Notes: generated by a model not told the origin, from the letters alone. DNA of 28,307 nt from Candidatus Ventricola intestinavium (GCA_018715105.1 DVMG01000185.1:1-28307), one strand, 5' to 3'. Shown: positions 1 through 8,416, numbered from the stretch's first letter. Translations and numbers: made by a program.

Positions 1-121
1 TTCCATCCTCCACGAGAAGGATCTCAATTTGCCTGTGCGTCTGTGCCCGCATGCTTTCAACCGAGGCCCGCAGGAAGCGTTCCACACCATACACCGGCAC
101 GATGATGGACACGTCCGCCAC
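1..121 (-). CDS. Glycosyltransferase family 2, N-terminal fragment (runs off the left edge)
   Basis: Only the first 40 codons lie in the window. The frame opens with VSIIVPVYGVERFL and continues to EILLVEDG, the nucleotide-binding start of a GT-A fold family 2 glycosyltransferase. The chosen start is GTG at 121-119, preceded by AGGGG about 9 nt upstream. This leader closely matches the one before the GT2 gene at 265-1242. An in-frame ATG at 166 is possible, but the 15 codons between are purine-rich with AGA/AGG codons unlike the neighbours, so they look untranslated. It is the last visible gene of the leftward polysaccharide operon and probably adds a sugar to the repeat unit. Donor and acceptor cannot be told. 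Confidence 0.8.
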   Translation of the reverse strand, partial: MADVSIIVPVYGVERFLRASVESMRAQTHRQIEILLVEDG

Positions 122-264
122 GCCCTGTTTCCCCTGCCTTCTTTCCGGTTTCCCTGTCTGTTCCATCCTCTGCCCTTTCGTTTTTTCTTTCCGTTCTTTG
201 ATGGATCTTTATTGAGGATCTGCCTTTCCCCCCTCTGGGGCCTTTGTTCCCGGCCCGTCGGCCG

Positions 265-1242
265 TCAGCTGCGCACAACGCCGCGCCGCCTGTTTGCCCG
301 CATTCCCGCGGCGTTGAGCGCACAGAACAGCCGTCCATTGAGCGCGCACACGCACGCCCGAAGCCAGTCCTTTGCGCAGCATGCGTGCCGGAACACAAAG
401 GCGGAAGAGCGGCGGCCGCGGAATTGCGGGCGGTACATGCGCGCAATCGTGTAGCCGCAAAAATACTTGCCCAGCATGTTCCGCTTCCAGGCCCTGCGGC
501 AGCTTTCCGGCACGCGGGGCAGCATGCCTTCCAGCGCATAGGCGACGGTGAGCAGGCTTTCGCCCCGTGTCCGCCGGTCCGTGCTGCGCATGACGGATCC
601 CTCCCGCATCACATGCCTGTAAAGGCAATGGGGCACATGCCGCACGCGGCGCGCCGCCAGCAGCGCCTGCGGGGTAAACAGCTCATCCTCGCAGATAATC
701 CCCTCATAAAACCAGACGCCGTTTTGTAAAAGCATGCTGCGGCTGAACAGCCCCGCGCCCACATGGCATCGGTAGGCGTCCCGCGCGAGCGCCGCGCTGA
801 AAAAGGCCGGCCCGGTCATCACGCCGCGGGGCAGGCGGGCCCCGCGGCTGTCCGCGCGGAGGATGCCTGCATCCTCCCGAAACAGGTCGCAGCGCACGAT
901 ATCGAGCTTCTGGGCATCCGCCGCATGCCAGAGAATCGCCAGCGCGCCGTCCGCGAGAGCATCATCGCTGTCCGCAAAGAGGATGTATCGCCCTCTTGCC
1001 GCGCGCATGCCCCTGTTTCGCGCCGAGGATGCGCCGCCATGCTTCTGCCGGATCAGGCGCACGCGCGCATCCCGCCGCGCGTATTCACAGGCCAGGGCCG
1101 GTGATCCGTCCGTGGAGCCGTCGTCCACCACAATCACCTCGAACGAGCCGAAGCCCTGCTCCAGCACGGAGTCCAGGCAGGCGCCCAGCGTCTTTCCTGC
1201 GTTAAAAACCGGGATGATCACGCTGATGCAGACGGTTTTCAC
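265..1242 (-). CDS. Glycosyltransferase family 2
   Basis: A 325-residue GT-A glycosyltransferase expected to move a sugar from a nucleotide donor to a lipid-linked repeat unit at the inner face of the membrane. The start of the protein carries ISVIIPVFNAGKTL, VVDDGSTDGS (about 39-48) and the metal-binding DSDD (91-94). EDELF further on supplies the likely catalytic acidic residue. No membrane segment is evident. The start is GTG at 1242-1240, with GGGAGGG a few bases upstream. It overlaps the stop of the upstream GT4 gene in a GTGA arrangement, so translation is probably coupled. A longer in-frame extension upstream lies inside the GT4 gene and has no family similarity. The substrate is unknown. 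Confidence 0.9.
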   Translation of the reverse strand: MKTVCISVIIPVFNAGKTLGACLDSVLEQGFGSFEVIVVDDGSTDGSPALACEYARRDARVRLIRQKHGGASSARNRGMRAARGRYILFADSDDALADGALAILWHAADAQKLDIVRCDLFREDAGILRADSRGARLPRGVMTGPAFFSAALARDAYRCHVGAGLFSRSMLLQNGVWFYEGIICEDELFTPQALLAARRVRHVPHCLYRHVMREGSVMRSTDRRTRGESLLTVAYALEGMLPRVPESCRRAWKRNMLGKYFCGYTIARMYRPQFRGRRSSAFVFRHACCAKDWLRACVCALNGRLFCALNAAGMRANRRRGVVRS

Positions 1243-2408
1243 GCCCTGCTTCCCTCCCCGCCGGTCTTTTTGCGATAGCTGCGCAAATACCGTTCGCAGA
1301 TCACATCCCACGTAAAGCCCGCGCAGATGCGCTCCCGCGCCGCCCGGATGACGCGGCCGCGCAGAGCCGGCGAAGAGGCCAGCTCCACAATCCGCTCCAT
1401 CCAGCACACCGGCGTGTCCTGCGCAGGCACAAAGCCGTTCTCCCCGTCGCGGATCAGCGTATCCGTCCCCGCGCAGGGGGAAGCCACCACCGGCGCGCCA
1501 AAGTACATCGCCTCCAGCAGCACCATGCCGAAGATATCAAACTCCGTGGGAAACAGGAATGCATCCGCCCGCCGGTACAGTGCCGGCAACTGCGGCTGCC
1601 TGAGCCGCGGCACCCATGTGACAGCCCCGTTAAGCCCCGCCCGGCGCATGTGCGCGGCCCATTTCCGGCCATAAATTCCCTTTGCCTGCCCCACAACGAT
1701 CAGCCGCGCGCCGGGCAAAACGCCGCGTACTGCGCTCAGCGTGTCCAGCAGAAACAGGCTCTTTCTGCGCGGCTCAATCGCGCCGACGTAGAGCAGCACC
1801 GGGCCCTCCTCCGCCAGCGCCCGGCACAGGGCGGGCGGCAGAGCGGCCTCCTCCTTCGTTCCCTCAAACGCCTGCTCATCCAGCCCGACATAGACGCGGT
1901 CGATCCGCTCCTGCGCGATGCCCTTTGCATGCAGGAACCCGGCCGCCCGGTCGCTCTTGACCATGAAATGTGTGCCAAGCCGCTTGTAGCGTCCAAGAAA
2001 AAGCCGGTCTGCCGCCCGGCAGAGCAGGTTATAGCGCCAGGTGAAGGCGGATGCATACGGCCCGTGGAGGATCACAGCCTTTTCCTGAAAGCGCCGGGCG
2101 TAGAGGAAGGACTGAATCTGATGGTATTCGCTGAGCTGCACCACATCATACCGCTCTGCCAGCGCGTCAAGCTCCCGGGAGAAAACGCCGCATTTGAGCA
2201 CGCGGGCCGCCCGGATATAAAACACCTGCATCGGGCCGTTTTCACAGGGGATCTCCACGCGCCGGCCCGAACGGGCGCACCAGAAGACCGCGTCGCATGC
2301 ATGCCCCTTTTTTCTGAGCGCGCGGGCCAACCCGATCTCCTGAATGTTGTAGCACCGGTCCGCCGGATCCAACGTCGTGGGATAGTTGCGCACGATCAAA
2401 ATCCGCAT
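1239..2408 (-). CDS. Glycosyltransferase family 4 (GT-B fold)
   Basis: A 389-residue GT-B glycosyltransferase of the polysaccharide operon. The N-terminal domain starts MRILIVRNYP. The donor domain has VLLYVGAIEPRRKS (about 204-217), LIVVG (236-240), and FPTEFDIFGMVLLEAM (286-301). In the family's E-x7-E donor motif the first Glu is replaced by Asp (D291, E299), a conservative change. The start is ATG at 2408, with GGGAGG 6 nt upstream. This start lies about 167 bp inside the end of the open frame of the upstream polymerase, which is unusual. The stop overlaps the next GT2 gene by 4 bp. The family is clear; the sugar is not. Confidence 0.92.
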   Translation of the reverse strand: MRILIVRNYPTTLDPADRCYNIQEIGLARALRKKGHACDAVFWCARSGRRVEIPCENGPMQVFYIRAARVLKCGVFSRELDALAERYDVVQLSEYHQIQSFLYARRFQEKAVILHGPYASAFTWRYNLLCRAADRLFLGRYKRLGTHFMVKSDRAAGFLHAKGIAQERIDRVYVGLDEQAFEGTKEEAALPPALCRALAEEGPVLLYVGAIEPRRKSLFLLDTLSAVRGVLPGARLIVVGQAKGIYGRKWAAHMRRAGLNGAVTWVPRLRQPQLPALYRRADAFLFPTEFDIFGMVLLEAMYFGAPVVASPCAGTDTLIRDGENGFVPAQDTPVCWMERIVELASSPALRGRVIRAARERICAGFTWDVICERYLRSYRKKTGGEGSRA

Positions 2409-3633
2409 GACGGCCCTCCCCTTTCTCCTCCTTGGCACAGCAGATCATGGAAAGCAGGCATCCCAGCACATGGATGGGATGCTGATAAAGCGTGTTGTCC
2501 GTTGCAAACGTCACAAGCACATACACAGAGGCGGCAAAGGCAAACCGCGCGGCCGAAGAGCCATATGCCCGCGCCACAAGGCGGACGCGCAGGCCGGAAA
2601 TGGCATACAGCCAGACCGGCCAGACAAAAAAACCGAGTTCGATATACATGCCAAGCAGCTCGCAGTGCAGCGCCTCCACGCCGCCTCCCGTGCTGCCGTA
2701 ATGATAGATGAAGCGTACCCCCAGCCCGGTATCCAGCGGGGAAAGCGTATAAAAATCACGATAGGCGGAAAAAATCGCTTCCCGTCCGCTCAGGCTCACG
2801 TGCAGCTGCCGCGCGGCCTGAAACAGCCATCCGCTGCGGATCATCCCCAGATAGGCAAAGGCCAGGCATGGCGCCAGAAGGGAAAACATCCGCATCATTT
2901 GCCGCCTTCCGCGCTCGTGCGCACGGGTGTACAGCGCGCCGGCAGGCAGCGCCGCGGCCAGCGCAAGCACGCAGATGCGCTTGAGGCCCATGGTGAAAAA
3001 AAGCAGCGCGAGCAGAAACCCGGCCCGCCGCCCCGCGCGCCGCCATCCCGGCTTTGCGGGCTGCAGGGGCTGCATCAGGAGGAACAGCAGCAGCATGCCC
3101 CAGCCGGGCACCATGTCGTGCAGCTCCATCCTGCGCACGACGGGCCCTGTCTGTGCGGCGAAGCTGGCGAGCAGCTGCGCGTATTCCCCTAAAAGCGGCG
3201 TCAGCCCCTTTTCGAGGACGACCTCCGCCAGCACGGCGGCATGTGCCATCGCCATCGCGGCCCACACGCATCCAAGCGCCCGGCGCCCCAGCAGGTAAAA
3301 CAGAGAACCGGCGCATCCGATGTTGGTGAGCATGTAAACCGTGTTGAGCGTGCCGCGCAGCACATAGCCCGGCGGGCTCAGGCGCACAATCCATATAACC
3401 GCCGACCACATCCATGCCAGGGCATACGCCGCCATGTAAATCCCTATAAAGCGGAGGCAGAACGCGGCCTTCTCTTCCCGGGGGCGCGCCAGAAAGGAAA
3501 AGACGGCCATCGTGATCAGCAGAAGATTGATGCCGTATTTGACGCCGACCGGCAGGCGGTAACAGCTGCTCAAAAAAGCGACGGCCATCAGCAGTGTGCA
3601 CGTCCCCATCAGCCCTGCGCCGCGCTGCGTCAT
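2242..3633 (-). CDS. O-antigen/exopolysaccharide polymerase-like membrane protein (Wzy-like)
   Basis: A 463-residue polytopic membrane protein with roughly ten to twelve hydrophobic segments. A long extracytoplasmic stretch lies late in the protein, followed by LGMYIELGFFVWPVWLYA, a layout typical of O-antigen polymerases. Wzy proteins join flipped repeat units at the outer face of the membrane; sequence conservation is low, so this call rests on topology and on the neighbouring flippase, Wzz-like and glycosyltransferase genes. The ATG at 3633 overlaps the upstream stop (ATGA). The open frame runs about 167 bp into the GT4 gene. The last 50 or so residues, beyond SMICCAKEEKGEGRH, are hydrophilic and look like an out-of-frame reading of that gene, so the native end may have been lost by a frameshift. 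Confidence 0.75.
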   Translation of the reverse strand: MTQRGAGLMGTCTLLMAVAFLSSCYRLPVGVKYGINLLLITMAVFSFLARPREEKAAFCLRFIGIYMAAYALAWMWSAVIWIVRLSPPGYVLRGTLNTVYMLTNIGCAGSLFYLLGRRALGCVWAAMAMAHAAVLAEVVLEKGLTPLLGEYAQLLASFAAQTGPVVRRMELHDMVPGWGMLLLFLLMQPLQPAKPGWRRAGRRAGFLLALLFFTMGLKRICVLALAAALPAGALYTRAHERGRRQMMRMFSLLAPCLAFAYLGMIRSGWLFQAARQLHVSLSGREAIFSAYRDFYTLSPLDTGLGVRFIYHYGSTGGGVEALHCELLGMYIELGFFVWPVWLYAISGLRVRLVARAYGSSAARFAFAASVYVLVTFATDNTLYQHPIHVLGCLLSMICCAKEEKGEGRHADFDRAQLSHDVGSGGPVLQHSGDRVGPRAQKKGACMRRGLLVRPFGPARGDPL

Positions 3634-4562
3634 GGCCGTGTCCCAGGCGCCTTTACGCGCGCCCAGGCCACCGCCAGCGTGCCTCCCAAGATCAGAGACA
3701 CCGCCAGCGCAAGCGCCATATAGACGCGAGGATCCAGCCGCTGCGACACGGCGATGCTCCCCCGCAGGGCGACATGCTGCGCAGCCTTCCAGCGGCCATA
3801 TTCCTTCACCGTCTGCGCTGCAAGGCCGCATGCCTCATCCAGCGCCGCCCGCGCCGCTTCAAGCAGCTCCGCCGCATCTTCCGGCCCTTCCGGCTGGATA
3901 ACCGGGGAAACGGGCTCCTGTGCGCAGGGAATGCCCTCCCGCGCAAAGAGGAAGAGATCTTCAAGGTCTGCAAAAGAGAGATCCGTCTGGGCGCTGTAAT
4001 AATCCGGCGCTTCTGCGGCGAGCGTCCTTAAAGCGGCCATCGCCTCATCCGCCGTGTCCCGCATAGCTTGGGCCCGGTCGGCATAGGAAGCATCCGCGAG
4101 GGCATCCACGTTCGCCATAGAAAACGTGAGCGGCGCCGTGTGGCGCTCTCCATAGCATGCAAGCGCGCTGTGCAGCACCGCGTCCAGCACGCGGATGGCC
4201 TGGGCCCTGCCGCCATGCGTGGTGTAGGATACCTCGTAAAGTCCGCCGTCTTCCCCCTCCTGGGACGCTCTGGCGCGAACGCGCATGCGGGAGCGCACCT
4301 CTTCCACGCTTCCCCGCATCCCCAGGCGGGCCATCGCATCGTCCACAACAGCCGGGGAACGGAAAATCTGCGGATCCCTTTCCCACGCGGTCTCCCCTTC
4401 TTCTCCGTTTTCGGCCGTGCAGGTTAATGCAATCACCGCCGATGCGGTGGTTTCCTGCTTTTGGGCGCAGTATATGCCCGTCAGCAGGCAGAAAAGAAGG
4501 CACATCGCGGCGATCCCCTTTCCTCCCCGTTTCCATGCCTCCAGCACGTCAAAAACATCCAT
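3630..4562 (-). CDS. Chain-length determinant (Wzz)-like membrane protein with two membrane segments
   Basis: A 310-residue protein with a membrane segment at about 17-33 (IAAMCLLFCLLTGIYCA) and a second near the C-terminus (about 280-300, MALALAVSLILGGTLAVAWA). A long extracytoplasmic region lies between them. This is the Wzz/polysaccharide co-polymerase topology. The stretch after the first segment, PQIFRSPAVVDDAMARLGM, resembles the Wzz pattern of a strand followed by a conserved helix. Wzz proteins set the length of the polymer made by Wzy. There is no cytoplasmic kinase domain. The start has GGAGGGGAAGGGC just upstream and overlaps the preceding gene by 14 bp; the stop overlaps the Wzy start. 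Confidence in the exact family is moderate. Confidence 0.7.
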   Translation of the reverse strand: MDVFDVLEAWKRGGKGIAAMCLLFCLLTGIYCAQKQETTASAVIALTCTAENGEEGETAWERDPQIFRSPAVVDDAMARLGMRGSVEEVRSRMRVRARASQEGEDGGLYEVSYTTHGGRAQAIRVLDAVLHSALACYGERHTAPLTFSMANVDALADASYADRAQAMRDTADEAMAALRTLAAEAPDYYSAQTDLSFADLEDLFLFAREGIPCAQEPVSPVIQPEGPEDAAELLEAARAALDEACGLAAQTVKEYGRWKAAQHVALRGSIAVSQRLDPRVYMALALAVSLILGGTLAVAWARVKAPGTRP

Positions 4563-5400
4563 GCCCTTCCCCTCCGCTTCCTTCGGAAAACACGATGCGG
4601 TTTAGAAGCGTCTGGCGAACATATGCGCCGTCCAGCCTTTCAAGCTGCTCCAAAAGCTCCTCAAGCGCCTGCAGGGAAATCCCTCCGGCCGCCTCCTCCA
4701 GCTGGCGCGCCCTGGCCAGCAGCGCGGAAAACGCCGTTCCCTCCGCATCCATGAATGTGCCCGCTTCCCGGTTTCGCATCTCCAGAAATCGCACGGCCCG
4801 CGCACAGACAAGCTCCGCATAGCGCTGCGCCCGCTGTCCCTGCATGCCTTTTGTCCGGTCAAGCGCCCCCGTCAGAGCCTGCGCCGTAACGGCGTGCCGG
4901 GCGGCCATCCCGTCCCGATAGGCGTCGCACAGCGCTGCCAGCAGGCGCCGGGCCGGCACGATGCGCGCGCAGGAGAGCGGCAGTCTCAGGCAAAGGATGT
5001 ACGAGGCGGAGAAGTAGGGCTGTTCTTCCGCCTCCTGCGAAGCCGGGAGCACCGCAAGGCTCTTTGCCACGGTCTGCGCATCCAACACCTGCTCAAGCCC
5101 CAGCGTGCCAAGGGCCGCGCGCACGTTTTCCTCCGAGCCGAATTCGCTCAGGTCAAGCCATGTCCCGTCGGGAGCCAGGCCCTCTTCAATACCCGCGTAG
5201 GAAAACGACAGCGTGACGGACGCACGGCTGATGGCGTCGATCCCCATAACCAGAACAATCGCCAGGCAGATCCCCGCCGCCAGCACGGCCAAAGCAGCGT
5301 GCGGCAAAGCCCGCAAGCCCTTATGCCCCCGCTTTTTTCCTCTGCTTCGGTTTTGAAAAGCGATCCGGCCCCCGCTTCGCCGCCTTCTTGCCGTTTCCAT
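4549..5400 (-). CDS. Wzz-like protein with a single N-terminal membrane segment
   Basis: A 283-residue protein with a basic cytoplasmic start (METARRRRSGG), one membrane segment (roughly residues 32-56, ALAVLAAGICLAIVLVMG) and an extracytoplasmic remainder. SEENVRAALGTLGLEQVLDA resembles the corresponding part of Wzz-family proteins. The C-terminal half is helical and coiled-coil-like (LEELLEQLERLDGAYVRQTL). Unlike the next gene it lacks a second membrane segment. It may pair with that protein as a two-part co-polymerase. The start chosen is ATG at 5400, because AGGAGG sits 7 nt upstream; an ATG two codons earlier is too close. The gene begins about 80 bp inside the flippase reading frame. 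Confidence 0.6.
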   Translation of the reverse strand: METARRRRSGGRIAFQNRSRGKKRGHKGLRALPHAALAVLAAGICLAIVLVMGIDAISRASVTLSFSYAGIEEGLAPDGTWLDLSEFGSEENVRAALGTLGLEQVLDAQTVAKSLAVLPASQEAEEQPYFSASYILCLRLPLSCARIVPARRLLAALCDAYRDGMAARHAVTAQALTGALDRTKGMQGQRAQRYAELVCARAVRFLEMRNREAGTFMDAEGTAFSALLARARQLEEAAGGISLQALEELLEQLERLDGAYVRQTLLNRIVFSEGSGGEGHGCF

Positions 5401-6943
5401 CCACATCCCTCCTCCGGTATCCTTTGTGGCAAACCGCCCGCCCGGCATGGCGGCGCAGCAGCACCATGCAGGCGGCAAATTCCTTCGTGCGCCCAAAGAC
5501 CGCCGCCACCGCCAGCGCGCTCACGATCACGGCTGTCGCCAGATGCATGGCCAGATCTCCGATTTCCCATCCTGTCTGGATCCGGCTGCAGAGGATCGAT
5601 GCGGTCCGCATGCAAAGCGGCGCGAGCAGCGCGCGTTTCCCCCAGCGGGCAAGCGCCATGCGGGCCGGCAGGCGCAGCCGCCTGCTGTACAGCAGCCACG
5701 TTTTTAGCCCCGTCTGCAGGGCCAGCGTGCACGTCGTTCCAAGAAGAATGCCCGTCAGGCTGAACCGCCTGCCCAACGCGACGCTGACAAGCACGTCTGC
5801 CGCGCCTCCCAGAATGGAAACCCACTTATCCCAAACAAACAGCCCGCAGCAGGAGGCCATGCGCCAAAGCGGCTCGCGCGCAATTCCAAGAAACGTGTTC
5901 ATCGCACAGACAAACAGCGCGTCCCTGCCCAGTGTGTATCCTTCTCCCAGCCACAGGCGGATCAGCGGCGTCAGGCCGCAGTATACGGCCGCTCCCGCGG
6001 CGATTCCCGCCGCGCCAAAGGCAAACTCCATCCGGCTGAACGCCTCCTCCGCTTTTCTCCTGTCTCCAGAGGCGTACAAGCTGCCCAGCATGCCGGTCAG
6101 CGAGGCGGCCAGGCTGGAAAACACCCCTTTTCCCGCGCGGATGACCAGCGCATAGCTGCTGTATATGCCCGCAGAGACGGTCGAAACCATCGCGGAGATC
6201 AAAATGCCATCCGCCTCTGCGGTCATCCGTCCGCTCACGGTCCCTGCCGCCAGGTCGCACAGATCCCGCCTCACCTGCCGGCGCTGTATCTTTGTCGCCG
6301 GCACAGAAGGCCGGCCCAAAAAGGGATAGTGCCGGGCGGCCAGATAAAAAACGGAAACATGCCCTGCCAACGACAGCGCAAGCCGCGCAAACAGGAAAAA
6401 GAGATAATCGCCCGTCCGCACGAGAATCGCCGTGCACACAGCGCAGGTGATCAGCCGACAGGCGATATCCGCCCGCGCGGCAAGAAAACCGCGCTGATCC
6501 GCAAAGAGAAGCACACGCCTGTAGGAAAAGAAATACGGGACCGCTTCTTCCAGCACACAGAGCGCAAACGCGGCGCGGACCCTGGCGGGGGAAAACGCCG
6601 CATCCGCCATCATCCGGTGCACAAACGGCCATGCGCACAGGCCGCCCCCGAGGATTACACAGCCCACCGTACGGTATCCCCTTCGAAGCAGCCCCGTCAT
6701 CTGCGCCACCTCCAGGGCGTCCCCTCGTGCCAGAGGCGCATAGAGCCTGTATGCGACGGCTGTGCCAAGGCCCATTTCCGCGGCGGACAACACATGCACG
6801 ATGTGCGCCATCAGCGCATCCAGCCCCGCAAAGGCCGCGCCGAGTTCCCGAATAAACACGGTGCGCATCACAAACTGCGTGCATACGTATACCGCCTGGG
6901 CAAACGCGCCGCAGGCCGCGTTTTGAAAGCTTTTGTGCATCAT
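5321..6943 (-). CDS. Polysaccharide repeat-unit flippase (Wzx/MATE-like)
   Basis: A 540-residue integral membrane protein with about twelve hydrophobic segments. It begins FQNAACGAFAQAVYVCTQFVMRTVFIRELGAAFAG as hydrophobic helices and resembles polysaccharide flippases of the MOP superfamily. Such proteins move the undecaprenyl-linked repeat unit across the membrane. Typical segments include GLDALMAHIVHVLSAAEMGLG and the mid-protein ADGILISAMVSTVSAGIYSS. The last 45 or so residues are strongly basic (KKAAKRGPDRFSKPKQRKK) and are encoded where the gene overlaps the next one by 80 bp. The start is ATG at 6943 (a second ATG follows directly) with GGAGG 9 nt upstream. It is the first gene after the leftward promoter. 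Confidence 0.88.
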   Translation of the reverse strand: MMHKSFQNAACGAFAQAVYVCTQFVMRTVFIRELGAAFAGLDALMAHIVHVLSAAEMGLGTAVAYRLYAPLARGDALEVAQMTGLLRRGYRTVGCVILGGGLCAWPFVHRMMADAAFSPARVRAAFALCVLEEAVPYFFSYRRVLLFADQRGFLAARADIACRLITCAVCTAILVRTGDYLFFLFARLALSLAGHVSVFYLAARHYPFLGRPSVPATKIQRRQVRRDLCDLAAGTVSGRMTAEADGILISAMVSTVSAGIYSSYALVIRAGKGVFSSLAASLTGMLGSLYASGDRRKAEEAFSRMEFAFGAAGIAAGAAVYCGLTPLIRLWLGEGYTLGRDALFVCAMNTFLGIAREPLWRMASCCGLFVWDKWVSILGGAADVLVSVALGRRFSLTGILLGTTCTLALQTGLKTWLLYSRRLRLPARMALARWGKRALLAPLCMRTASILCSRIQTGWEIGDLAMHLATAVIVSALAVAAVFGRTKEFAACMVLLRRHAGRAVCHKGYRRRDVDGNGKKAAKRGPDRFSKPKQRKKAGA

Positions 6944-6993
6944 GCGCGCGTTTCCTCCGGACTTGTTTTTTTCGTTTTATCTTCTTGATATAT

Positions 6994-7023
6994 ATCCTAT
7001 CATTTTGAAAAATTGCATGTCAA
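6994..7023 (-). promoter_or_regulatory. Sigma-A promoter of the polysaccharide operon
   Basis: On the minus strand a perfect -35 TTGACA (7018-7023) is followed after 18 bp by TAGGAT (6994-6999). Transcription would begin near 6987 and give a leader of about 45 nt before the flippase ATG. No other promoter was seen further along the operon, and most downstream genes overlap. Confidence 0.7.
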
Positions 7024-7074
7024 CCTTTTCGCGCCTGATATATAACAAATAACAAAAGATTTGAATGTCCTCCG

Positions 7075-7103
7075 TTTACAATCCTCTCTGCATCCGGTAA
7101 AAT
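7075..7103 (+). promoter_or_regulatory. Sigma-A promoter of the divergent GT4 gene
   Basis: TTTACA (7075-7080), 17 bp, then TAAAAT (7098-7103). The two facing promoters are about 50 bp apart in an AT-rich segment, so they could be controlled together. The leader of about 100 nt to the start at 7209 contains GGCAGG and CCTGCC that could pair over a distance, but no recognised riboswitch. Confidence 0.7.
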
Positions 7104-7208
7104 GGTAAATACAGAGAAAATCGGCAGGGCAGCGCCTGTTCCCGCACAAGCGGAAAAGACGCGTTTCCTGCCTTTCTGACGGCACGAAGCCAGGGGGATG
7201 ACGGTGCG

Positions 7209-8351
7209 ATGAAGATCGCCATGATCGGCCATAAGCGCGTCCCCTCCCGCGAAGGCGGGGTGGAGGTGGCGGTGGAGGAACTCTCCGCACGCCTGACCGG
7301 ACTGGGGCACGATGTCACATGCTATAACAGAGCTGCGCCCGGCACGCCGGCCGGACGGTGCGGCGCGCATACGCACCGCGGCATTCGCATCTGGAACGTG
7401 GGCACGGTTTTGCCGGGAGGGCCGGGCGTGCTTGCGGGCGCCGCACGCGCCGTTCTGCGCGCCATCCGTGATGGATGCGATGTGATTCACCTGCACGCTG
7501 AGGGACCGGCCTGCGCCGCGCTTCTTGCGCGTCTGGCCGGCGTGCCTGCGGTTGTGACCATCCATGGCCTTGACTGGAAGAGAGAAAAATGGGGCCGGCT
7601 TGCCTCCTTCTTTCTGCGGGTGGGAGAAAAGAGCGCCGCGCTGCATGCCGACGAGCTGATCGTGCTCACCGCCGGCGCGCAGCGTTATTTTCAAAAGCGT
7701 TATGGCCGGTGTCCGCACTGCGTGCCCAACGGCGTGGCCCGTCCCCTTTGGCATGAGCCGGATGAAATCACGCGGCGCTGGGGGCTTAAAAAGGACGGAT
7801 ATATCCTCTTTCTCGCACGGATTGTTCCGGAAAAAGGGCTGCATGAGCTGATCGACGCGTTTTCAGGCCTGAACACGGAAAAGCGCCTGATCCTTGCAGG
7901 GCGCATCGTGCCGGGAGATGCCTATACGTCCCGCATCTGCGCCATGGCCGCACGGGACAGCCGGATCCTGATGACGGATGCCGTCACGGGCCGTACGCTT
8001 TCTGAGTTGCTCTCCGGCTGCTGCCTGTATGTGCTCCCCAGCCATGTGGAGGGCATGTCCATCAGCCTGCTGGAAGCGCTGAGCATGGGGGCCCGGTGCC
8101 TGGTCAGCGCGACGGAAGAAAACATGGAAACAGCCGGCCGCCACGCCGTCTATTTTCGGCCCGGCGATGTGCAGGCCCTGCGTGCCGGCATGGCCGCGCT
8201 GCTTCATACGCCGGATCGTGAGGAAGACCGGCTCGCGCGGATCCGCTTTGTCCGCGAAAACCGGAATTGGGACGACATCGCCCGGCAAACGCTGGAGATC
8301 TATGAATCCGCGATTCGCCGGGCAAGGGCACGTACCGGCCGCCGGAACTGA
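7209..8351 (+). CDS. Glycosyltransferase family 4
   Basis: A 380-residue GT-B glycosyltransferase. It opens MKIAMIGHKRVPSREGGVEV, the glycine-rich acceptor-domain start seen in rhamnosyl/galactosyl transferases with a DUF1972-like N-terminus. The donor domain has ILFLARIVPEKGLHELIDAF (about 199-218), RLILAG (226-231) and the intact E-x7-E motif (E281, E289) in HVEGMSISLLEAL. It is transcribed away from the polysaccharide operon but starts from the same intergenic region, so it probably serves the same polymer. ATG at 7209 has AGGGGG 11 nt upstream. A four-codon frame (ATG at 7198) ends in a TGA overlapping this ATG and might couple translation. A terminator follows directly. Confidence 0.92.
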   Translation: MKIAMIGHKRVPSREGGVEVAVEELSARLTGLGHDVTCYNRAAPGTPAGRCGAHTHRGIRIWNVGTVLPGGPGVLAGAARAVLRAIRDGCDVIHLHAEGPACAALLARLAGVPAVVTIHGLDWKREKWGRLASFFLRVGEKSAALHADELIVLTAGAQRYFQKRYGRCPHCVPNGVARPLWHEPDEITRRWGLKKDGYILFLARIVPEKGLHELIDAFSGLNTEKRLILAGRIVPGDAYTSRICAMAARDSRILMTDAVTGRTLSELLSGCCLYVLPSHVEGMSISLLEALSMGARCLVSATEENMETAGRHAVYFRPGDVQALRAGMAALLHTPDREEDRLARIRFVRENRNWDDIARQTLEIYESAIRRARARTGRRN

Positions 8352-8355
8352 CCGG

Positions 8356-8397
8356 GCCCGGGCCGCGCATTTCGCCCGCCGGGCTCCTTGCTTTTTT
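8356..8397 (+). terminator. Rho-independent terminator after the GT4 gene
   Basis: GCCCGG (8356-8361) pairs with CCGGGC (8379-8384), with further GC pairing inside, and is followed by TCCTTGCTTTTTT. It starts a few bases after the stop codon. Confidence 0.65.
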
Positions 8398-8416
8398 CCG
8401 ATATCCGGCGTACAAT
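8388..8416 (+). promoter_or_regulatory. Likely sigma-A promoter of the racemase gene
   Basis: TTGCTT (8388-8393), 17 bp, TACAAT (8411-8416). The -35 element lies in the U-tract of the preceding terminator. The -10 matches 5 of 6 consensus bases; the -35 is weaker. Confidence 0.5.

Noticed and set aside
122..166. Upstream ATG (166) for the truncated GT2 gene
   Set aside because: The 15 extra codons are purine-rich with AGA/AGG codons, unlike the coding style here; the GTG at 121 matches the leader of the neighbouring GT2.
1650..2711. 353-codon open frame on the plus strand
   Set aside because: It is antisense to GT4 and polymerase genes and has no recognisable motif.
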